The position numbers and the translations under genes were made by a program. Of a stretch of DNA of 64,000 nt, positions 11,517 through 23,819 are shown piece by piece. Origin of the DNA: Theobroma cacao. Lineage: Eukaryota > Streptophyta > Magnoliopsida > Malvales > Malvaceae. The notes under the pieces are model-generated. The model saw only the letters and a list, made by a program, of their open reading frames with translations, was not told where the DNA came from and did no database searches. The stretch spans positions 18,973,424-19,037,423 of the forward strand of contig NC_030853.1 of NCBI RefSeq assembly GCF_000208745.1. The letters run 5' to 3'. Numbering within the stretch: the stretch's first letter is position 1; each line of letters opens with the position of its first letter.

Positions 11517-14500
11517 TGTCACGACCCGGAACTCCCCATCGAGCCCGTGACAACCGTCGCGAAGCCTCGACAAACATTCTTCACCCCGAATGTCTATCGA
11601 AATCTCGCAAGGCTCTCGTATCAGCTTTCGCACTTCCCCGGTGAGCAATAGTTATCAAATAATCAAAATACGAAAGAATACAAATTATTTTCAAATCATA
11701 ACATAATATATATATATTTTTTCTCACAGGGGCATTTTCGTTATTTTTGTCGAAAACCTCGAAACTTGCTAAAAATGTAGTAGGTAAGCCGAAAATATAT
11801 ATATTTAATAATTTAAAAAAAATTAAGTATCTAAAACGTTTATTTGAAGTGAAAATTTGACCATTTGAATATAATAAAAATATTCAATAAAATAAATTAT
11901 TTTCTTGTAAAATAATTTTCATAAAACTATCGGTACATAATTCTTATAGCGTAAAAGATAATTATATTCATATATACTATAAAGCAAATAACCAAAGCAT
12001 AAAATTTCTTTTACAGTGACACGTGGGCCCATATCTATCCAAAATGCATCGGAAGCTGGAAACCTACAGCTTTTACCGATTCGAGTCCAAATGAAGGTCC
12101 TTGTTCAAGTCAGCTAACTACGAAATTTCCTGAGCCTGAAATGTGAGGAAATGAGGGTGGTGAGATTATAAAATCCCAGTGAGTAAACAGATACCATCTA
12201 AACTATCTAAAGTCGAGTAAATGGAGACAATTAAAATAAATCATCATACTGTAATTTCATTACCATTCAACTCATTTCAACCAAATAAAATCAATCCATA
12301 AAAATCGAGTAATCAACTTGGCTTATGAATTTCTTAAAACTTTGGCTCGTGCCAAAACTCATACTCGGTGATACCTTGCGCAGGGCATCTAACCGAGTCC
12401 GCCAAGGCTGTTAAAATTTTGTATACACTTAAAATATATTTTTGTTTGAGAAAAATACAGCCGTTCCTTGGCGTTGGCTGAGTTCCCCTTCACGTGGTGG
12501 TTTGGCGTGAAGTGAACCCTAAGCTATACCCCAGGAGATACCCTACGCGCCTCTCCGTTCGAGGTAATAATATAATGGAGTTTACCGTGCCCCTCTAATA
12601 GGCTGGTCCACGGAACCCCCTCTGCAGTAAATAATTAATATATAATCCACCAATCAATAAAATTCATTCTAGCATGTCATGGCAATTTATCGCAACCTAG
12701 CCTCTCAAGGCTGAATACACAGTATAAATAATTATAACACCAAAATCAGTTTAGCCATTCATGCTCATTTATTGTCATAAGCCATTCAATTCAAAACCAT
12801 AAATTTGCAACACAAACTAGCAGTCTCCAATTACTCTATTTTCAAAACCAATATTCGATTTTTCAGAAAATTTATAAAATCATTTTATAAAATCACAATT
12901 TCCCTTAAAACATAACAATTTACCATTTAAACCCATTTTTCATAAAATCACATAGTTGTATAAAACTACTCTAGATAATTAAGACGATAATAAGTTTACT
13001 CACAATGTCTAGAATGCAGACTTTCGAAGCACTCTGTCTACTGGTCCTCGGATGCAATTTCCTTGCCTTTATTGGAGGACTCACCACCTTGACACAGTAC
13101 AAAATCGAGAATTTCACTAAGTTGGTACTAAATCAAAATTAAACTAATTTGGACTACCAATGCATGATATGGAATGCAAAAATGCACTGGTAACTATCTA
13201 AATCCGGTATTAGCCTAATTCGTCTTATCACCCGATTAAATTCCTAACGGGTTCGTTTAAACTCCAATTTAATTCTTTTCAGTTTCTATACCTCAATTGC
13301 ACCCAAATTAACTTAATGTCCCTCAGTGTGATGCAAATTATCAGTCCCAACAGCAAATTACGAAAATACCCCTAGTGGGTAAAAATCGTATTTTTGCTTC
13401 GAAAATTTTTATTATTTTTCTAGGCTCATAATTCATCATTTCTTAACCAATTCTCCTAAAATGAAAATCAAATTTATCCTCACTCAACACATGATAAATT
13501 CAGCCATTAATGATTGTGGGAGAAAATAAATTCTTTTCTTGTTGTTTTGTTTCTAAATATGCTAAACTAACTTAAAACACTAATATAACTTAAAATCAAA
13601 TTAATCTAACAAGTTTCTCTCTCCTAACCCATTTTTTCAGAATTGAATTCATCATGAAAACATGTAATTTAATCATGAAAAATAAAGAGAAATGCTTGGG
13701 AATAAGAAAACTCAAGCTTAATAGAAAAAATCTCACCTTTTTCACTTAATTTTCTTGAAAATTCACACTTTTTCTTTAATTTTCTCTCTCTAGGGTTTTG
13801 TTTTTGTTTTTGTTTTCTCTCTCTTCCTGCTGGTTTGGCCGGCCATGGGGTGGAAGATGAGCTGATTTTTGTGCCTTTTAAAAAGGGAAATAATAAATTA
13901 ATAAAGGCATGACACGTGGCATCATGTCATTGGTCCGTTTTTAAAATTTTAAAATTTTAATCCTTTTTATCTCCACCACACAATTAGTCAATGGTCAAAA
14001 TGAGGATAAAGGAAGACCATGTGCTGGAAAAATGTCCTGGTGGTGGAAAATTACAATTTTGCCCCTGGGGTGGTAAAATTACCATTTTACCCTTTTACTT
14101 AAAATTATACCGAAATTAAAATTTTTCACTTCTAAACCTCAAATCTTACTCCAATAAGTCAAATTATACTCCAATAAGTCAAATGGGGCCAAAAAAATAT
14201 TTTCTAAAATTCCCATTTTGTCTCAAGTGGCAAATGACCATTTTGCCCCTAGATAGCGAAAATTTCGGTTTGACTCCAAATTGATCCTCGAGCTCCGAAT
14301 CACCATATTAAACCATTTTGGGACTTTAAAATTCTTAATTTCATCGTGAATTCTCTATTTGATCTAGTTCAAGGCTTAAATCAACTTTGTTGTACCTCTA
14401 GGTACAATACCGACTTTTGTAAATTTTTCAAGACTCTCTTAGCATGCAAACATGCTATCCACCACATGTATCTCATGACAAATATTTCTGTAGAGTCGGG

Positions 14501-14887
14501 CTTGTCATCTTCTCCCCCACTTGGATCAACCATATGATCCTTCTTCTTGACTGATTTCGATATCCGACTAAATATTAATATTTTAATATTATTTTATTAA
14601 TAAAATATTATTTTATTAATAAAATATTATTTTATTCTAAAACTTTTATCTTGTCTCCTTGGTACCCAAAATACCTTATTATACCTCACTTGACTTCCAA
14701 ATCGCCTTTTATCTCACAAATTCTCCTCCGATGAAATTATTATTATTTTATTATTAGTTTCTCACTTGCGAAATATTTTATCCTAAACTACTCCTTTCGT
14801 CTTTTATCACTTCTAAATATTTTAATTGACCTCAATTTGCATTCGATCAACTTTATTTATCACCATATCAAAGTATGGGGTATTTCA
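11517..14887. mobile_element. D2: solo gypsy-type LTR with a 3' extension, TSD GACAG
   Basis: 3371 bp starting TGTCACGACCCGG. It differs from D1 and D3 in not stopping at the family's GGGCTTG(A/T)CA end (14507 here) but continuing about 380 bp to ATTTCA. The perfect TSDs GACAG at 11512-11516 and 14888-14892 fix these ends, and removing the unit plus one TSD rejoins a zinc-knuckle reading frame. The extension holds short AT-rich tandem repeats (about 14580-14640). Confidence 0.88.
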
Positions 14888-14892
14888 GACAG

Positions 14893-15758
14893 TACTTAGG
14901 AATGTGATTAGTCTTCTGACAATGAGTACATATAAGACATTTATCCTTCATTTTTCCTTGCTTACCATCACCTGCTTTATTGCTTTTGTAGCTGAGCTTT
15001 TTAAACCCTCACCTTTGACGATTAAGCCTTTGGTTTGAACAACCAAAGCATTTTCAATCAAATATTCAACTTTGAGAGCCCTCCTTTGCTCTTGAGCAAT
15101 CAAAGCACTAACCAACTCATTTGCAAAGATCTTAGTCAGATTTTATGTATCTTCCAAAGAGGATATTTTGGCTTTAAACGTTTTTGAAATATTGACTAAG
15201 ATTTTATTCACTATTTTTTTCTCAGATACTTTTTCCCCCAACATTCTAAGTTAAGTCACAAGTTTAACCTACTTATCAATAAACTCTTGAATATTCTCTT
15301 CTTCTCTCATTCTCAACAATTCAAATTGTCTAGAAAGATTTAATGCTTGCATCACCTTGGTGCGATCACTCCCTTGATATTCTCCCTTCAAGCTATCCCA
15401 AACCTTTTTGGGATCTTCATAATTCATAATCTTTACAAATATAGACTCAGACACCGCTGACTGCAGACATATAAAAGCATTATAACGTTTTATTACTTTT
15501 TCAGATAGTTGTTAAATTTGAGCCAACATGGGGTTGGCATGCCTCTACACTAGAATCTCCCTAGTCTCAACAACATCCAAAGGTCAAAGGCTTTCAAATA
15601 CAACCTCATTTTTCATAGCCCAGAATTGATAATTGACACCATTAAAGACCGAAGCGGTTGAAACACTAAAGCCGACAATAGCCATATTCAGCTTACTCAC
15701 ACTCAATAATTTTGAAAACTAAGAACTAGAAAACAATTCACAGGTCCTTTAAAAATAA
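14893..15758 (-). pseudogene. Copia C gag (broken)
   Basis: The minus strand at 15269-15454 has the UBN2-type gag block KIMNYEDPKKVWDSLKGEYQ followed by QALNLSRQFELLRM. A first zinc knuckle CTHCQKTNHIPKYC lies at about 14893-14940, directly beside the D2 insertion. Gag forms the virus-like particle in intact elements. Stops occur between these blocks. Confidence 0.85.
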
Positions 15759-15772
15759 GGGCTCTTATACCA
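15759..15772 (-). other. Copia C primer-binding site
   Basis: The minus strand reads TGGTATAAGAGCCC immediately after the LTR end CTCAACA. This is one base off the standard TGGTATCAGAGC complementary to the initiator-Met tRNA. Confidence 0.8.
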
Positions 15773-16213
15773 TGTTGAGTTTTTAAAAATATCAGAAATG
15801 GATTTTTTGAAAAAAAAAGAGAGAATAAACAAGAATAGAGGAGAAATTGAAAAATCAAATTTGGGAAAAAGAATAAGCTAACTACTCATCCATCGTATTT
15901 TTTATATTTAAACCATATAATGCATACATGTAGCCTCAAAAAAAATGAAAAACTCTTAAAACATTGGAGATGCATTAAAAGCTATGCATTGAGCACTGTG
16001 CTTTCCAACAGCTAACAAACTGATAACAAAGAAGAACAAAATGGCAAGCAAGTGTTAGCATTTTGAAAAGTACAAAACTTATTAAAAGAAAAAATGACAT
16101 AGCATAACTGCATTTTGATTACAACTAACATTAAAGAACAAAAAAGAAACTTAAACGATAGGAGACACGTGTATTGACACTTGAATTTGGTGAAGTTGGT
16201 ACGCCGCCGTCTT
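15773..16213 (-). repeat. Copia C 5' LTR, first part
   Basis: Aligns with 4665 to about 5105. The remaining 97 bp are at 19199-19295, beyond D3. Confidence 0.87.
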
Positions 16214-19193
16214 TGTCACGACCTGGTACTCTCCTCAAGCCCGTGATAATCGTCGTAAAGTTCTGATAGACATTCATAGCCCGGAATGTCAACCGAAACC
16301 TCACAAGGCTTTAATATTAGTTTTTCGCATCTCCCCTATGAGCAACAGTTGTTAAGTATCATGTTTGGAGAGATTATAAACTATTTTCAAATCAAAACAA
16401 TAAAAAAATAAATTTTTCCTCACAGGGGCATTTTGNTGGTCATTTTTCTTCAAAAATCTCGAAACTAGCTAAAAATGTAGTATGCGAGTGGAAAACACAT
16501 ATTTCATAATCAAAAGTAAGTTTAGATGTCTAAAACATTCATTTAAAGTGAAACTATACCTATTTGAATATAATAAAAATATTCAATAAAATATTTTATT
16601 TTGTTATAAAACAATATTTATAGAGTTACCGGTAAATAATTTTTGTAGCGTAAAAGTCAAATAAATTTATACATACTGTAATACAGATAACCAAAGTATA
16701 AGATTTAATTTACAGTGACACGTGAACCCACGAACGACCAAAAGTATCAAAAGCGGTAAACCTACAGTTTTTGAAGATGCAAGTCCAACTGTAGCCGTCA
16801 ACAAAATGAGCTATCTACCGACTATCCTGAGCCTGAAAGGGATGGAAAGGAGGGTGGTGAGATTATATAATCCCAATGAGTAAACAAATATCATCTAAAA
16901 TATCTAAAGCCGAGTAAATGGAGACAGATAAAATAGATTAGCATAAAAATGATTCACAGCATTTCGAACTCATTTTAATAAGATAAAATAGATTCATTTC
17001 ACCCAAATAAACAACGAGGCTTATGATTTTCTGAAAAGCTTGGCTTGTGCTAAAATCATTCTCATACTCAGTTATCAGGGATACCTTGGGTTGGGGCTAT
17101 CCCAACCGAGTCCGCCAAGGCTGTTAAAAAGTCATGTACGCATAAATCATGTTTTTATTTTGAAAACATAGTCGTTCCTTAGTGTTGGCTGAGTTCACCC
17201 TCACGTGGTGGTTTAGCGTGAAGTGAACTCTAAAGTTGTTCTCTGGAGTTACCCTACACGCCTCCCCAATCGAGGAAAGAATATAACAGGATTTCGTGCC
17301 TCTCAAAAAGGGTGGTCCACAGAACCCGCCCACTGCAGCAAGCTAAACCCACCATACAATAAAAATTGGAATAGCATAACATGGCAATTATTTTATTTTA
17401 CAGCCTCTCAAGGCAAATCAACAGTTTATACATTTTCAACACATTTACCAATTCAACCATTCATGCCAATATTATCATAAGCCATTCAATTCAAACCATG
17501 ATTTATAACACAGCAATTAGTCTCCAATTACTCCATTTTCAAAACCATCATTCAATTTCAAAACAATTTTATAAAATCATTTCATTTAATCACATTTTGC
17601 TTATAAAACATAAAGATTTACCATTTAAACTCATTTTCCATAAAATCAGAAAAACGAATTAAAATTCACTTTAGATAATCAAGATAATGATAAGGTTGCT
17701 CACTGTAATGGAAATCGAGTTTTGAGTACTCCGATTCTTGATCCTCGGGTACTATCTCTTTACTTTTGCCAGAAAGCTCACCACTTAGACATAATGCACA
17801 ATCAAGCAATTTACAACATTGGTGCTAAACCGTTATAAAACTATATGGATGTATGAAATGGAATGCAAATTGTTCGGATTATCGTCTAAACACGGTGTTC
17901 AACACAAATTCAATTGTGTACCTAAATAAAATGGTATTGGCCTAATTCTATCTATCATTCGATTAATTGGCCAATATTTCCAATTCAACTCCAATTAACT
18001 CCATTTTTCTTCCAATTCTCCAAACCATCAAACACAAGTCAAATAGCATAAAATTTAGCAAAATCATCTTCACATTTTCTCTTGGGGATTTCGGCCATGG
18101 TTGGTGCATTAATGCTATAATTTTTCCTATTTCATTTTCTCACCGTAATTCATCATTTCCTAACCAAATCACTTAAAATAAAATCAAAATCATCATCAAT
18201 ATTCCACATGGAGAATTCGGCCAATGAGGGTTATGGAAGAACATGAATTTTTCTTGCTTGATTTTCATGCTACACATCACCAATCAACTAATAACATTAT
18301 AATATCTTAAAATCTAACCAAAAAAACCATCAAAATCTCTCTCTAAGTGTTCGTCTAGCAAGAGACCCATCATGAAATCATGTGATTCAACCATGGAAAA
18401 TGCAAAAGAATGTATGGGAAAGGTAGATCACAAGTCAAAATCATGAAATTTTACCTTTGATTGCTTGATTATTGAAATCCATTAATTTTCTCTTGAATTT
18501 TCACTCTAGGGTTTTTGTTCTTTCTTTTCTTCTTTTGTTCTTGCTTTGGCCAGCCATAAGAATGAATGTGGAAGAGTTCAAATTGGCTTTATAAAGGAAA
18601 ATATTAAATGGGCAAAATTTTGTCATGTGTCACCATTCCATTGGTCCATGTGTCATACTTACCCATTAAGCAATCTCTCTCCACCATTTAAAATTTCTCA
18701 ATTATCCATAATAATAATGGGTGAAATTCATGTGCTGGACAAGTGTTAGGTGGTGTAAAATTACAATTTTACCCCTAGGGTGGCAAATGACTATTTTGCC
18801 CTTATCCTCAAAAAAATGTCGAAATTAAAATTTTTCACTTCTCAAACTCAAATTATACTCCAAATGATCAATCTTAGTCAAAAATTTCATCCAACACTCA
18901 CATCTTAACCTCGGGTGGCAAAATGACCATTTTACCCTTGGATCATGAAAATTCCAATTTAGCTCCAAATCAGTCTTCGAATACCGAATCACCATTTTAA
19001 CTCATTCTGGAGTTTTAAAATTCTCAATTTCATCTTAAAATCCCTATTTAGACTAGTTCGAGACTTAATTCAACTTAATTGTACCATTTGGTACGTTACC
19101 GTCCTTTAACGATTTCTGAGGTACTCAAGTAAGCAAACATGCATTCTTATGTAAGAATGGCATAATAAACATATTGTAGAGCTGGGCTTGACA
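16214..19193. mobile_element. D3: solo gypsy-type LTR, TSD GTCTT
   Basis: 2980 bp from TGTCACGACC to GGGCTTGACA with perfect TSDs GTCTT at 16209-16213 and 19194-19198, inserted in the Copia C 5' LTR. It contains one ambiguous base (16436). It is homologous to D1 and D2, and its short reading frames are not conserved. Confidence 0.9.
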
Positions 19194-19198
19194 GTCTT

Positions 19199-19295
19199 GG
19201 ACATAACGAACCTTTCTTAAAGCTTTCAAATACAGTTACTTCTCGTTACATGATCAATTACTCCACTTCAATAGATTTTTTACCATTATTCAACA
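19199..19295 (-). repeat. Copia C 5' LTR, second part
   Basis: Continues the LTR interrupted at 16213. It matches about 5104-5200 and ends in TTCAACA. Confidence 0.85.
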
Positions 19296-19300
19296 AAAAG

Positions 19301-20060
19301 ACACATATTTCACCCTTATCATCAAGTTTCTTTCTTTTTTCATTTGGGACATGTGCATAAGCGATGCAATCAAAAATTTTGAAGTGATCTACAGATGGCC
19401 TCTACTTACTCTAAGTTTCTTCTAGTGTCATGTTTTGAATAGCAAAAGTATGACTTATGTTCAAGACATGAATGCTCCAATTTACTGCTTTTGGCCAAAA
19501 ATTCTTTGGAATTATCCTTCTTGCCAAATAGTTTCTCACCATATTGACGAAAATTCTACTTTTTCTCATTGATACACCATTTTGTTACAATGTATAGGCA
19601 ATTGTGAGCTCTCTTCGAATGCCATGATCATCACAAAAATCTTTAAATTCTTTTGAGCAATATTCACCACCATGATCAGTATGGAGGGTTTTAATTGTTT
19701 TTTTGTTGTTTCATTTTCAACATGTGCCTTGAAGCTTTTAAATGCACTATGGATTCTAATTTTTCCTATGAAAAATAAACCCAAGTTTTTCAAGTATAAT
19801 CGTCAATGAAAGTAATTAAGTATCTTTTACCTCCATTAGAAGATGGATTTATCAGCCCATAAATGTCAAAATGAACTAGCTCCAGGATAGTTTTTGCTCT
19901 CCATGACTTTCCTTGAAGGAATTGACCACGATGTTTTTTGCCAACAACATATTCTTCACAAATTTAGGAAAGAATAATAATTTGAGGAAAACTTGTCACC
20001 ATAATTTTCTATTGGAGGGTCTTTATCCTCCAAAACTTAAATGGCCATAGCAAAAATGCC
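19301..20060 (-). pseudogene. Copia A integrase (broken)
   Basis: The minus strand at the left edge reads the C-terminal integrase fold, with HVPNEKRKKLDDKGEICVF cut exactly by Copia C. 19566-19793 holds a core segment that includes HCNKMVYQ and the region expected to carry the catalytic DNGGEY-like block, but shifted and degraded. Frameshifts are frequent and no catalytic triad can be read in one frame. Confidence 0.78.
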
Positions 20061-20094
20061 ACAATCTTGAAGGGCCCTTTACTTCAACCATCAA

Positions 20095-20592
20095 TCAAAG
20101 GACTTTCACTTTAGCCATTAAGCAAAATCGAACACTTTCGATCTTCAATGGAAATAACCTATTTGAACTCATTTGAACAACAGCTATAACTCTTCTAGTA
20201 TGGTAATATATCTCACAAACACCCTTCTGAATAATGATTACATGACTTTTTTCTTGCAATTGACCAGCGCTTAACAGATTGCTTTTCAAGTTGGGAATAT
20301 AGAGGACATTAGAAATTGTATCTACAAAAACATTCTTAGGTCTTATCTTAATATCACTTTTTCCAGTAACATTCACAATAGAACTATCACCGAAACTTAC
20401 AATAGAGTGAAAACCTTCATATAAATAAGAAAAATAAGACTTTTTTCCACTCATATGGTTATTGCAACTTGTATCCACATAGCAAACATCTGACTCAAAT
20501 TCCTTGTTAACTTGAACCGTCATCAACAAAGTTTCAACTTCCTTCTTTTCTGTAAAATTTGACTTTTCTCCCATTTCTTTGTCATTAGGCAA
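20095..20592 (-). pseudogene. Copia A protease and pre-integrase (longest open remnant)
   Basis: An open minus-strand frame of 165 codons. It carries CYVDTSCNNHMSGKKSYFS, the copia aspartic-protease motif in which the active-site DTG reads DTS. It continues through a flap-like region and SNVLYIPNLKSNLLSAGQLQ, the conserved end of the protease domain. It then enters the pre-integrase region (SSNRLFPLKIE). The protease normally cleaves Gag-Pol. Confidence 0.87.
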
Positions 20593-21443
20593 CTTAGTAT
20601 AACATTCAAAACGATAATGACTAAATTTATGACTTCTAAATCACTCTACTTTGAGTTTGTTGAAATGTTGATCCTGTCCTCTACCTTTGCCTTGAATATT
20701 GGCTTTGAAGTGCCTACTGCCATCTTTATTGACTCGATCTCCCCTTTTTTTACCTCTACATTTACCCTTCCTCTAGAATTTGAGAAATGAGTAAAAGTAA
20801 AAGCCTTTAAAGCTTATTCCTCTATAGTTGAACTTCGGTTCATCTTCTTTTTGTGGACAAAGAAACAGCTTTGAGTTCATTAAGAGAGACTACATCTATA
20901 TCTTTTGATTGTTCAATTGAGCAGATGACATAATCAAACTTTGGTGTCAAAGAACGTAATATCTTCTCCACAATGGTGACATCTTCCATCTTCACACCAT
21001 GGAATCGCATTTTGTTATTTATTTCCATAGTTCTGGCATAATAGTTGATGACAGATATAACATCCTTCATTTGTAGAGTCTCAAAATCCCTTCTCAAGAC
21101 ATGAAGCTATGCACATTTCACTCTAAAAAAGCCTTAATATTTTTTCTTCATAGAATCTAAAAGATCCTTGGAAGTTTTTTTACTAAGAATTGTTTCCAAG
21201 ATGGGACGATCAATTGCCTAGAAAAAGTAATTTTTTGCTTTTAAATTTTTAACTTTATCCCTTTCAACTATATTTTCTAGGCATTCATCAAGACTATGCC
21301 TTCTATAGGTTCTCCAATTCCAAATTCAACAAGCTGCCAATACTCTTTAGATTGTAGAAAGTTCTGCATTAGCATGCTCTAGTGTTCATAGTGACCATCG
21401 AAACATGGGATAGCCACCTGCACAAAATTGTTATCTAAAGCCA
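20593..21443 (-). pseudogene. Copia A gag (broken)
   Basis: A minus-strand ATG at about 21443 starts MALDNNFVQVAIPCFDGHYE, a typical copia gag N-terminus about 130 bases inside the 5' LTR. 20840-21097 carries the UBN2 block FETLQMKDVISVINYYA and VEKILRSLTPKFDYVICSIE. The zinc knuckle near 20610-20650 has lost two cysteines (one a stop, one Ser). Confidence 0.84.
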
Positions 21444-21559
21444 TGATTGTAGGGGAAGAAAATAAAAAAAAAATAAAGCTAATGCTTACTTTGGGTTTAT
21501 TTGAGCACTCTTACTATTTATTTTTCTCTCTAACCTCATGTGTTTCACTCTTTTCAACC

Positions 21560-21850
21560 TTGTTCTGATACCACTAATAGCTATAATAGACAAACAAAAG
21601 CTAAAGCATAAAAGAAAGAAAAGATAAGGTTAATTTTAAGCTACACATTTTATTCAGAAAACTTACAGCCCTTTTATAGGCTTATATCTAACAGAAAATA
21701 GCTTGAACATTCAAAAACCAACTGCTAAAAACTAGACTACATGACCATGTTCTGTAGAACAATAATAGCCAATTCCCTAGAAACTAAAACAAACTTGACT
21801 CAGTAAAATAAATAAAAACCGTGCAATGAATAAAAGAAAATTATTCAACA
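21560..21850 (-). repeat. Copia A primer site and 5' LTR
   Basis: The LTR is 21575-21850. The primer-binding site on the minus strand (TGGTATCAGAACAAGG) lies at about 21558-21573. The LTR is about 10 bp shorter than its partner because of indels. Confidence 0.88.
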
Positions 21851-22085
21851 ACTTATAACCATCAAGAACTTGAACTTTGACATGAATGATTTGCAAACTC
21901 ATGCTGTACTCTAACTTTTTAATACCGTAAAGCTACACAGTGATTTTAATCCTTATTAGGATGACAAAGGGTAACAAATGCTCATATTTCAACTTTCTTT
22001 GGATCCAAGTACTCATACTCTTGACTTAACCTATCTATTTTCATTGCGTGAGTTATAACATGTATGATGTATACACTGTTTTAGT
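21851..22085. other. Non-coding gap
   Basis: No gene seen. This is the right-hand flank of Copia A and may hold the left boundary of the MULE remnant, for which no terminal inverted repeat could be found. Confidence 0.4.
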
Positions 22086-23551
22086 ATGCTTGATTTGTTT
22101 CACTGTATAGAGTCGGTCGTAGGTGAAGAGAATGGTGCGTGCAACGAAGAAGGCAGTGGTACTAAAGTTGATCTTGACAAGGCAAGTGGCATAAATCAGG
22201 CAATTGGATCGACTCCAAGCTCACTTCCCACTACCCCGATTGAAGATCATCCTGCTAGTAGTCCAACTACAACTTTCCCACATCTTGCTCCTATCCCAAC
22301 TCCACCAAAGTCTCCCCAACATGGTCAGAGCACCCGTTTTCCTGAGGCTTTACCTCCACTTCAGGTCGAAGAGGTACCTCATCTTACGAGTAGTCCAACT
22401 ACAACTTCCTTGCGTCCTGCTTGTGTCCTAACTCCACTAGAGGCCCTCTAGCATGGTCAAATCACACCTTCTCTTGAGGCTCCACCTCCACCTCAAGTCG
22501 AAGATACATGTGTGAGCATAGCCAGCAAATATCTTTGAAGCCTATACATTAACCCGTTATTAGTCTAGCGTAGAGAGAAAGATAATTTGAAAGATAGATA
22601 TGAGTTCTTCATGAAAAACGAGTAAGCTAGGTAAATTGATAACAACACATGATATTAGGGTTAACGGTTCTAGATTATTAATTCCATAGACCTTTTGACG
22701 TGGGTATTATATATATGTAAGGTTAACATTTTGGGCATTGAAAAGTATGAGGACCCTAATTTTTTTCCACTATTGGAGATGCCAAGGGAGTTGTTGGACA
22801 ACCAACACATTGATGCATGCATCGCCGTCATATGTAAGTAGGCATGCAAGCACCATCCACAACTCTACAAGTAGAGAATATGCATTGTCGACAACTACTT
22901 CTAAGTAAGTGTATTTTAATGAGTTGTAATTATTAAAATGTATAAGGCATGTATTAGTTCATGGCATCTAACTATTGGATGTAACTTAATTAACAACTTA
23001 TTTTGCTGAGTTTGGGCAAAGAAATGCGACCTCCCCCGACTGATAAGACATTCAAGCCTACTGAGGCAGTTTTGCCAAAACATGTGCTTGAAAATGCGAG
23101 GGGTGGGAGTCCTCCGTAAGGTTTGCTATGGCATGAGGTTGACTCAAATCTAGTACCATGCTTTTTCGACAGCCACTAAGTGGTAGTGCACATCAACTTG
23201 CTAAAATGGAGTATGATGTTAGTTGACTTATCGTACAATCAGATAGATGCAATGAAGTTCGACTTGTGTGATAAGCAGATGGGTCTACTAACAACAATGT
23301 TTCCCATTATATGCCACAGGGCCAAGTACTTTGTTAGCTCACATCGTCAAAAGCGACCTTGTACACGGATGAGGAATAAGTTAAATGTAAAAACCCCGAT
23401 ACAGCAAGATTTGCACAGTTGTGGGGATTGGGTTATCACTTCATTGCAGTGGTTGATCGGTTCGAAAAATCATACGTTGAAAGCAAACTCCATAGACAAC
23501 TTTCAAAAAAGTTTTTCCCTAGAGATTTTTGCAAATAACTTGACTTGTTAA
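22086..23551 (+). pseudogene. Ulp1-like protease of a MULE (broken)
   Basis: 22086-22451 is an open proline/serine/threonine-rich frame containing a tandem 44-codon repeat. Further on, about 22770-22840 reads MPRELLDNQHIDACIAVIC, matching the HID block that precedes the Ulp1 catalytic core. Near 23160-23230 a DSH block gives the expected catalytic His, but the following Trp codon is a stop. 23180-23551 reads on to PIQQDLHSCGDWVITSL, matching the Gln-...-Cys-Gly active-site motif of Ulp1/SENP proteases, with the nucleophile Cys retained. Stops and missing introns or frameshifts make it non-functional as read. In MULEs these proteases are cargo of unknown role. Confidence 0.7.
22257..22520 (+). 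repeat. 132-bp tandem repeat, two copies, in the Ulp1 linker
   Basis: AGTAGTCCAACTACAACTT begins at 22257 and again at 22389, a spacing of 132 bp (44 codons). The second copy runs on past a TAG stop at about 22449. It encodes a Pro/Ser/Thr-rich linker. Confidence 0.75.
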
Positions 23552-23819
23552 TTTTTTTTAATTTGTTTATTCTTTTTGCTAATATGTAAAGTAACATTGT
23601 TGTGTATTATCTCCAAATTATTCTTTGTTGTATCATTTACAAATTATTCTTTTTTGTATCATTTAACAAAAAGAAAGGTAATAAGAATAGTTCAGTATTT
23701 ATTGATGCGATAAGTAGATGGGTCCAATAACAACATTGTTTTTTTCTTATTCATATCTTAAATTGTGTTACTATTTTACACAATTTAGATGCCAAAGTTC
23801 ATAAGTTTGCATATGCCAA

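Larger units (their letters stand above)
4665..19295 (-). mobile_element. Copia C: Ty1-copia retrotransposon nested in Copia A integrase
   Basis: LTRs are 4665-5200 and 15773-16213 plus 19199-19295 (the right one is split by D3). Both are about 536-538 bp and start TGTTGAG in plus-strand reading. The minus-strand primer site beside the right LTR reads TGGTATAAGAGCCC. Imperfect TSDs GAAAG (4660-4664) and AAAAG (19296-19300) flank it. Joining the outside flanks restores the Copia A integrase reading GEICVFLG/SEASKAY, which confirms the boundaries. Without D1, D2 and D3 the element is about 5.1 kb. All domains are present but broken. Confidence 0.92.
1052..21850 (-). mobile_element. Copia A: Ty1-copia retrotransposon, minus strand, with nested insertions
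   Basis: Two similar direct repeats (1052-1337 and 21575-21850) bound minus-strand gag, protease, integrase, reverse transcriptase and RNase H remnants in the Ty1-copia order. Next to the right (5') LTR the minus strand reads TGGTATCAGAAC, the usual initiator-Met tRNA primer-binding site of copia elements. Next to the left (3') LTR it reads TAAGGGAAGGAT, a polypurine tract, followed by the LTR start TGTTGCATAA. Removing Copia C (14.6 kb) and solo LTR E1 (1.5 kb) leaves about 4.7 kb, a normal copia size. No clean TSD is visible (TTTTA on the left, ACTTA on the right), so the insertion is old. The genes are broken by stops, frameshifts and the two insertions. Confidence 0.9.

Noticed and set aside
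17223..17662. Overlapping ORFs inside D3
   Set aside because: Same reason: frames are not shared with D1 and D2 and show no known domain.
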